Shown: piece by piece, positions 40,358 to 44,863 of the stretch
How the letters are laid out: each line of letters starts with the position of its first letter
Numbering within the stretch: the stretch's first letter is position 1
Origin: Planctomycetota bacterium
Lineage (GTDB): Bacteria > Planctomycetota > SZUA-567 > H5-PLA8
Direction of reading: 5' to 3'
Length of the DNA: 44,863 nucleotides
NCBI GenBank assembly: GCA_016200135.1
Contig: JACQFI010000054.1
Span: forward strand, 1-44,863
Translations under genes and position numbers: made by a program
Notes under the pieces: model-generated
Told to the model about the DNA's origin: nothing
Databases searched by the model: none
The model's input: the letters and a program-made list of their open reading frames with translations, nothing else

Positions 40358-40894
40358 CTACGGTTTCTTGCCGCCTGTTTCGAGCCTTTTCGCCAGGCGC
40401 ACGCAATACCCGAGCGGAAGCGCGCCTAACACGCCGAACGAGCAATCGAGCAGGCGCCAGCCCCATGGTATCCCGCGCAACTCGCCGCAGATGAGCGCCA
40501 ACGGCACCACCAAGACGCAGGCGCTCAAGCCCGCCTTCAGCACCCAGATGTTACGAACTGGATCGCGATAGGGGCCGATGAAGAAAATGGCGATGACCAG
40601 GTGCGCGAAGGCGAGCCAATCCGTTCCATAGGCCACCCACGGGTAACGTGCGTACGTTGCGCGCAAGCCGTCGCGGACCGTCAGAATCCAGTAGTCCAGC
40701 GCGTGCTGCGCCGCCTCCGCATGCGCGGTCGCCTGGCCGCGTGCGGCCGCCAGTTGTTCCAGTTCATAAAGGAGCGGAAACGCGGTGAGGCCGCTCAGGA
40801 CCAGACCGAGCATGAACAGGCCAAGTACCAGCCGGAAACGCTTAAGCGTGGAGACGGCTCCGGCCACGCCCGGAACGTTCGCCGGCATCCGCAC
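40358..40894 (-). CDS. Small integral membrane protein of unknown function
   Basis: A 178-residue protein with four hydrophobic helices: RLVLGLFMLGLVLSGLTAF near 21-39, TDWLAFAHLVIAIFFIG near 90-106, a third ending LVVPLALICG near 130, and LLDCSFGVLGALPLGYCV near 148-165. Between the first two lies a soluble loop with YWILTVRDGLRATYARYPWVAYG. No family recognised. It is 15 bp downstream of the methyltransferase stop-to-start junction on the same strand, so the two are probably co-transcribed. Confidence 0.7.
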   Translation of the reverse strand: MRMPANVPGVAGAVSTLKRFRLVLGLFMLGLVLSGLTAFPLLYELEQLAAARGQATAHAEAAQHALDYWILTVRDGLRATYARYPWVAYGTDWLAFAHLVIAIFFIGPYRDPVRNIWVLKAGLSACVLVVPLALICGELRGIPWGWRLLDCSFGVLGALPLGYCVRLAKRLETGGKKP

Positions 40895-40909
40895 TCCATT
40901 GCGCCGAAG

Positions 40910-41587
40910 TTACTTCTTGTGGCACACCACTGCTTGCAGGCCGAAGGCGCCTGCGCCGGCCAGTTCGATCTTTTCAAAACCGCCCAGCTTGCAGAGATCG
41001 GGCAGGCCCATTTCAATTTGATCGCGAATGCCCAGTTCGTGCGCGGCCAGCCGGCGCACGAGCCAGCCCTTCAGGCCGCCGCAGGCAACGCCAAAATCGA
41101 TCAGCAGCAGCCGGCCGCCGGGCTTGAGGACGCGGGTGAATTCGGTGAAGGCGTCGCCGCGGTCTTCGCCGCGCAGCCGGTAGAGGAACAGCGCGCAGAC
41201 CACGACGTCGTGCCGCTCGGCGGCGGAAGGTAGGTCCTGCAAATAGCCCTTCTGAAAGAGTATCCGGAAGCCGGCTTCTCCGGCGCGCTCGACGGCGTTC
41301 GTGAGCGCATCCATATCGGGGTCGACGCCCTCGACGTCCGCATCCGGCCAGCGCCGCTTGAAGCTGATGGCCATGGCGCCGTCGCCGCAACCGGCGATCA
41401 GGATGCTCTCCTTGCCCGCGAGCGCAAGGCTTGCCAGCGCCAGGCGCGCGGCTTCCTTGCGCACGCCGAACTTGTTCAAGAGGTCGCGGTAGAGTTCCAC
41501 GCGGTAGGGCGCGGGCGGCGGCGGAAGAAAGATGCGCCGCGAGCTGAACTCGGTGTCGTGTCCGGGCTGCGTCTGGGCCGAACTCAT
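40910..41587 (-). CDS. Class I SAM-dependent methyltransferase
   Basis: A 225-residue protein. ATG 41587 follows GAGGAG. The Rossmann-type methyltransferase motifs are clear: motif I ILIAGCGDGAMA (near 62-73), the acidic end of strand 2 in VEGVDPDMDAL, and a motif near HDVVVCALFLYRL, followed by VLKPGGRLLLIDFG. This layout is that of Methyltransf_11-like enzymes. The methyl acceptor is unknown; the post-motif region (CGGLKGWLVRRLAAHELGIR) resembles small-molecule methyltransferases of the UbiE type. Confidence 0.85.
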   Translation of the reverse strand: MSSAQTQPGHDTEFSSRRIFLPPPPAPYRVELYRDLLNKFGVRKEAARLALASLALAGKESILIAGCGDGAMAISFKRRWPDADVEGVDPDMDALTNAVERAGEAGFRILFQKGYLQDLPSAAERHDVVVCALFLYRLRGEDRGDAFTEFTRVLKPGGRLLLIDFGVACGGLKGWLVRRLAAHELGIRDQIEMGLPDLCKLGGFEKIELAGAGAFGLQAVVCHKK

Positions 41588-41685
41588 GCCGTCGTGAACT
41601 CCTCATAAAACGACGCCGTGCTTCAAAGCGGCAGCCTAGTCGCACGGCGCGGCAAACTCCAGCGGAGCGGCGCCACTTCCATATA

Positions 41686-41792
41686 TCGTAGCTCCGCCGT
41701 CTCGGCGGAGGTCGCAGCGGCGTCTCGCCGCTGCACTAACCCCATGCAGCTGTGACGGCGGTGGGACCAGGGGCGGGACGCCGCTGCTACGA
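41686..41792. repeat. 107-bp hairpin repeat bounded by TCGTAGC / GCTACGA
   Basis: An intergenic element with 7-bp terminal inverted repeats (41686-41692 and 41786-41792). Inside are two perfect hairpins with the same TCT loop: CTCCGCCG/CGGCGGAG (41692-41710) and GCAGCGGCG/CGCCGCTGC (41714-41734). A third copy of the same module lies inverted near the right end (41774-41790, 15 of 17 positions alike). This looks like a REP/MITE-type dispersed repeat. It occupies most of the 400-bp gap between the methyltransferase and YbjN-like genes, in which no gene was found. Confidence 0.7.
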
Positions 41793-41989
41793 GCATGGAA
41801 CGGTTCGCGCACCGGAATGAAGTTGTTAAATGCAGGCGAATAGGGGAAGCGCAGCGCGCGTGCCGTGCCGTGCGGTTCTATATGGATAATCGTCAAGCGC
41901 GGGCGCCGTTGGATGAAGGATATTGGAATACACGGCGCCTTCCGCCTGCCGAATTCCTCGCGCTGCGCCTCCCCTAAGCGGGTGAAGAT

Positions 41990-43228
41990 TCAGGCCACGG
42001 AATTTAGTGAGAGCTCCTTCTCCGCCGCGTCGCGGGCGCGCTTGACCAGCGTCTCCGCGATGGCCTGGAACTCTTCGACTTCCAGGCGCTTCTCCGTTGG
42101 CGGGAAGATCGTCATGGCCAGCACGCGTTCGCCGTCCCAGACGTAGTCGAGCAGACTGGCGGCGCCGTTCATCTCGTTGAGGCGGTCGAGCAGCTTGTCG
42201 AGTTGCGCACGGGAGATCGTGAGCGGCTCGTTCTTGTTGCGGCCCATGAGCTTGGTCAGGACGCCCCAGCGCTCCGACGATTGCGTGGTCTCGTGCATGC
42301 TGCCTGGGATGGACCAGCCCCGCAGCACGCCGCCGGCCACACTGAGCCACACCGATGCCTCGGGCGTGACGCGTTCGCTCCCGAAGTAGAGCCGGTCGCC
42401 CTTGACCAGCGTCTGATACCCCGCGGCTTCGGCCAGCGCCTTGAGCTGCGGGAGGCTGACCACCGACGCGACGCTCGCGGCGAGCGGCGCCCGGCAGGCC
42501 TTCTCGATCGCTTCCGGCTTCGAGAGCCCCGTGCGCAGCCACTCTTCCTGCAAGAAAGGATTCGCGACGATGCGGTCGTAATTGATCTGCCGCAGCGCGC
42601 GCAGGACGCCGTCGCTGCTGATGCCGGTCTCTAGCGCCATGCGCGGAACCAGGCGATACCGCGCGACGATGCCGCACGTCCGCAGGACGAAGGTCGAGCC
42701 GCCCGAGCACATATTCAGCCGGTTCACCGCGTCGCGCAGGTTCGTCAGCGGCGGGCGGGGCAGGGGCGCGGCGACGGTCTCTAAGATCAGCATGCCGTCC
42801 ATGGCCGCGGCTGTGACGTTGAGCGCTTCCTGCGCCAGTGTCTTGGGATGCTGCAAGGTCACCTGCGTGCTGAAGGCCCTGCGTCCGTCCCAATCCTGGC
42901 AGGTCGCGCCTTTGGAGGTCACCGCGGTGCGCGCCTGTTCGAACATCGCGTTCTCAAGATACGCTTCGTAATCGGTCTCGGGATCGATGGCCGGCTTAGG
43001 TCTGGGCGCATGTTCTGGCCGCACGCCTTTCCAAGCGCCTGAAGCGATGGCAGGCATGAGGTCGGCGGCGTCTTCAACGCGCACAGCGGGCAGACGCGCC
43101 GAACTATGGGAAATGATGCGCACCGACTCACCGCAGCCAGGACAAGCGGCCGTGCCGAATTGAAGGTAATTCGAAGCCTCGAAGACGTTGCCGCAACGCG
43201 GGCATGCGGCTTGAAAACTATTGGCCAT
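41990..43228 (-). CDS. Zinc-ribbon, double YbjN-like protein, paralogue A
   Basis: A 412-residue protein. Start ATG 43228 gives a clean zinc ribbon at residues 9-32 (CPRC and CPGC). Two YbjN-like domains follow: about 85-200 (DYEAYLENAMFEQARTAVTSKG, ALNVTAAAMDGMLILETVAAPLPRPPLTNLRDAVNRLN) and about 270-395 (LKALAEAAGYQTLVKGDRLYFG, VWLSVAGGVLRGWSIPG, LDYVWDGERVLAMTIFPP). YbjN-fold proteins resemble secretion chaperones of the CesT/SycE type. It is closely related to the next gene and shares its 5' leader. A role in chaperoning or sensing is a guess. Confidence 0.75.
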   Translation of the reverse strand: MANSFQAACPRCGNVFEASNYLQFGTAACPGCGESVRIISHSSARLPAVRVEDAADLMPAIASGAWKGVRPEHAPRPKPAIDPETDYEAYLENAMFEQARTAVTSKGATCQDWDGRRAFSTQVTLQHPKTLAQEALNVTAAAMDGMLILETVAAPLPRPPLTNLRDAVNRLNMCSGGSTFVLRTCGIVARYRLVPRMALETGISSDGVLRALRQINYDRIVANPFLQEEWLRTGLSKPEAIEKACRAPLAASVASVVSLPQLKALAEAAGYQTLVKGDRLYFGSERVTPEASVWLSVAGGVLRGWSIPGSMHETTQSSERWGVLTKLMGRNKNEPLTISRAQLDKLLDRLNEMNGAASLLDYVWDGERVLAMTIFPPTEKRLEVEEFQAIAETLVKRARDAAEKELSLNSVA

Positions 43229-43290
43229 GGGCGGGCTCCGGTATTGCCGGACCAAGCTTTGCTTTCCCCAACCGTGTTGCCCCACGGTCC
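43229..43290 (-). promoter_or_regulatory. Conserved 5' leader of paralogue A
   Basis: Just upstream of ATG 43228 is a short leader with CACGGTTGGGGAAAGC, then TCCGG-CAATA-CCGGA, then GGAGCCCGCC before the ATG. The same order and much of the same sequence precedes paralogue B (44805-44863). The GGAG ribosome site overlaps the 3' side of the small hairpin, so translation could be controlled by it. Leader similarity exceeds the similarity of the first ten codons. Confidence 0.5.
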
Positions 43291-43439
43291 GTTAAGAAAG
43301 GTCCGCCAGATCCCCATTTTTCGTAAGGCGCATGCTGACTCTACCACATGAAAGAGCCCAGGTGCTATCTTGTTGGCCTAATTCAAACCAAACCGTAAAT
43401 TCACGAGAGCATAGACGGAAAATCTCCGGCGCTTGCTTC

Positions 43440-43459
43440 CAAGTTGCACGTGCAACTTG
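43440..43459. promoter_or_regulatory. 20-bp perfect palindrome between the YbjN-like genes
   Basis: CAAGTTGCACGTGCAACTTG, a perfect 20-bp palindrome, followed at once by further TTGCA motifs (to about 43475). It lies after the stop of paralogue B and 212 bp before the start of paralogue A, where a dimeric repressor or activator site would make sense. It lacks a loop, so it is a poor terminator. Confidence 0.5.
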
Positions 43460-43478
43460 CACACGCATTGCAGTTGTT

Positions 43479-44804
43479 TCAGACCGCTTGCCGGATGGCC
43501 GGGGTCTCCACTTCACCCAGGTCGGCGAATTCCATCAGCTTCTCCGCGATCTGCCGGAACTCGTCGGCGTCCATATGCCGGTCGGCGTGAGGATAAACCG
43601 CTTCCGCCAGGACGCGCTCGCCGTTCCACACGTAGCTCAGGATCCGTGGCAACTCGTTGGCCGCATTCAATCTCTCCAGCAGGTGGTCCACCTGCGCACG
43701 TGTGAGTTTCACGGGCGCGGACCGGAAGAGCCCCGCCATCTTGCGGAAGAAGTTCCAGTGTTCGCCCGGGTGCTGGATCTCGAGGTCCTTGCCCGGAATC
43801 GCCCAGCCGCGCAGCACGCCTCCCGACAGGTTCATCCAGACCTTGCACTCAATGAGGTCGCAGGGCTCGCGGCTGATGTACAGCAGTCCGCTCTTTGCCA
43901 GCGTGTTGTATTCGGCTTCTTCGGCCAGGTCGGCCAGGTGCTTTAAAGAGAGCGAGGCAAGACCGGGCACCACTGCCGGTTTGAGCGCTCCAAGGTCCGC
44001 ACCGGCGGCGCTCTCCATGGCGGCGAGGGCGTCCGGGTCGATGAACGGCGCGGCGGCTTTGCGGTCCAAGTTGAGCTGCCTTACGGAGCGCATGACGTGG
44101 TCGGGTGCAAGCACATTGAACGGGGGATTGCGCTGCAGCATCTTGTAGCGCGCGACGACGCCGCATTCGCGAATCAGGAAGATGGAGCCACCGGAGCGCG
44201 AGTTGAGCCGGTTCAGCGCTTCGCGCAAGGGCATCCAGGGCGGTTCGGGCAGCGGACCGACGACGGTCTCGAACCCCAACACGCCTTTATGCGCGAAGAC
44301 CGTTACGTTGATGCATTCGGGGCGCTCGCGTCCGGCTCCATCGAGCGTTACCAGCGCCGCGAAAGCCTTGCGCCCTTCCCAGTCGCGGCTGGGCCAGCCC
44401 CATTTTTCAAAGAGCCCGCGGGCCTCGCTCAACATCGCTTCGTCCACGCCTTCCGCTCTGCGGCGCATAGGCATGGGCGTCGTCTTGGGCGGCTCCAGGC
44501 GCGCGGAGCCCGGCCGGGTATCGGCGGCCGGTACGGCGTAACGCCCGGAGTCCGGCTTGGGCTCGCCTGCGTTCGCAAAGCGGCCTGAACCCGGCCGGAC
44601 CTGGGCCGTGTTCGTTGAAAACCGGCCCGTAGGCGGCCGGCCTATGGGCTCGGCGGGCAGTGCCTTCAAGCGCCCCGATTTGTGCGCCAGAATGCTGACG
44701 GTGCGTCCGCACGAAGGACAGGCCAGGCTGTCGGACGACTCGCCGAACGGAATGTTGAAATCCAGCCCGCAATACGGACAGGCCGCGTGCCCCGCGGTAA
44801 TCAT
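43479..44804 (-). CDS. Zinc-ribbon, double YbjN-like protein, paralogue B
   Basis: A 441-residue protein. The zinc ribbon has the same spacing as paralogue A (CPYC at 9-12, CPSC at 29-32). Unlike A it has a linker (about 40-105) carrying five short [S/T]-[G/A]-R-[L/F/Y] motifs at roughly 13-residue intervals (KSGRL, PPTGRF, PGSGRF, PDSGRY, PGSARL). Two YbjN-like domains follow (about 125-225 and 290-425): RECINVTVFAHKGVLGFETV-like strands, LREALNRLNSRSGG, LSGGVLRGWAIPG, LSYVWNGERVLAEAVYP. Function unknown; the repeated linker motif suggests a modification or docking segment. Confidence 0.75.
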   Translation of the reverse strand: MITAGHAACPYCGLDFNIPFGESSDSLACPSCGRTVSILAHKSGRLKALPAEPIGRPPTGRFSTNTAQVRPGSGRFANAGEPKPDSGRYAVPAADTRPGSARLEPPKTTPMPMRRRAEGVDEAMLSEARGLFEKWGWPSRDWEGRKAFAALVTLDGAGRERPECINVTVFAHKGVLGFETVVGPLPEPPWMPLREALNRLNSRSGGSIFLIRECGVVARYKMLQRNPPFNVLAPDHVMRSVRQLNLDRKAAAPFIDPDALAAMESAAGADLGALKPAVVPGLASLSLKHLADLAEEAEYNTLAKSGLLYISREPCDLIECKVWMNLSGGVLRGWAIPGKDLEIQHPGEHWNFFRKMAGLFRSAPVKLTRAQVDHLLERLNAANELPRILSYVWNGERVLAEAVYPHADRHMDADEFRQIAEKLMEFADLGEVETPAIRQAV

Positions 44805-44863
44805 GGCAGGCTCCCGATCGAACCGGGATGCGCTCGGCGTTTCCCCAGAACCGTGCTACCAAC
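44805..44863 (-). promoter_or_regulatory. Conserved 5' leader of paralogue B
   Basis: Counterpart of 43229-43290: CACGGTTCTGGGGAAAC, then CCCG-GTTCGAT-CGGG, then GGGAGCCTGCC before ATG 44804. The sequence runs to the window edge, so the 5' end of the element is not seen. Confidence 0.5.

Noticed and set aside
43229..43345. Resemblance of the leader to a GEMM (cyclic di-GMP) riboswitch
   Set aside because: GCAAAGC and a following hairpin recall the motif, but the two-helix junction and its conserved bases are not present, and the paralogous leader lacks GCAAAGC.

Overview
The window is GC-rich, densely coding bacterial DNA with no ribosomal or housekeeping markers, so taxonomy is tentative. 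An ECF sigma factor paired with a FecR-type membrane protein carrying carrier-like beta domains, a secreted LamG/beta-helix protein, a TMTC-like TPR membrane protein and the general coding style suggest the PVC superphylum (Planctomycetota, Lentisphaerota, Verrucomicrobiota) or a neighbouring phylum. This is an inference from gene content, not a measured placement.

Layout. (1) Positions 1-6080 are the right end of a genomic island. All its genes are on the minus strand: a partial prokaryotic E2-like protein (Prok-E2_D / PRTRC protein B type), a beta-grasp ubiquitin-like protein (Prok_Ub / PRTRC protein C type), a small zinc-knuckle protein, a short helical protein, a Cas4/RecB-like PD-(D/E)XK nuclease with a four-cysteine cluster, two unknowns and a large serine recombinase. 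The island ends in a 21-nt copy of the 3' end of a tRNA-Ser gene (6060-6080), followed by what looks like the old tRNA terminator. The rest of the conjugation cassette (E1 and JAB expected) lies left of the window. (2) 6208-9333 is a very large secreted beta-helix protein. (3) 9644-26056 is an unusual export locus made of two convergent transcription units. The plus unit encodes a sigma54 activator, a parvulin-type prolyl isomerase, an HlyD-like adaptor, a fused cNMP-binding/C39-like/ABC exporter and an FHA membrane protein; after a strong terminator comes a RimK-like ATP-grasp protein. The minus unit encodes three tandem TolC-family paralogues followed by a second, apparently degenerate ATP-grasp protein. 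(4) 26318-34712, minus strand: an asymmetric heterodimeric ABC exporter pair, a TMTC-like protein, a FecR-like protein and its ECF sigma factor. (5) 34797-37372: a secreted alpha/beta hydrolase, a small secreted protein and an exported beta-carbonic anhydrase, the last two divergently transcribed. (6) 37404-40194 is a small integrative element in the 3' end of tRNA-Asn, bounded by 12-bp direct repeats. (7) 40358-44804, minus strand: a membrane protein, a methyltransferase, a 107-bp hairpin repeat and two paralogous zinc-ribbon/YbjN-like proteins.

How the parts fit. The export locus has every structural layer of a type I secretion machine: inner-membrane ABC exporter, periplasmic adaptor and outer-membrane channels. 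To these it adds a folding catalyst, a phospho-threonine reader, a sigma54 activator and two ATP-grasp proteins. No obvious substrate or precursor peptide is encoded here. The exporter's C39-like domain has Asn where the catalytic Cys should be, so it probably recognises a substrate without cutting it, as the HlyB C39-like domain does. The three co-translated TolC paralogues raise the possibility of a heterotrimeric outer-membrane channel. This locus and the ubiquitin-like island are the two systems most worth following up.
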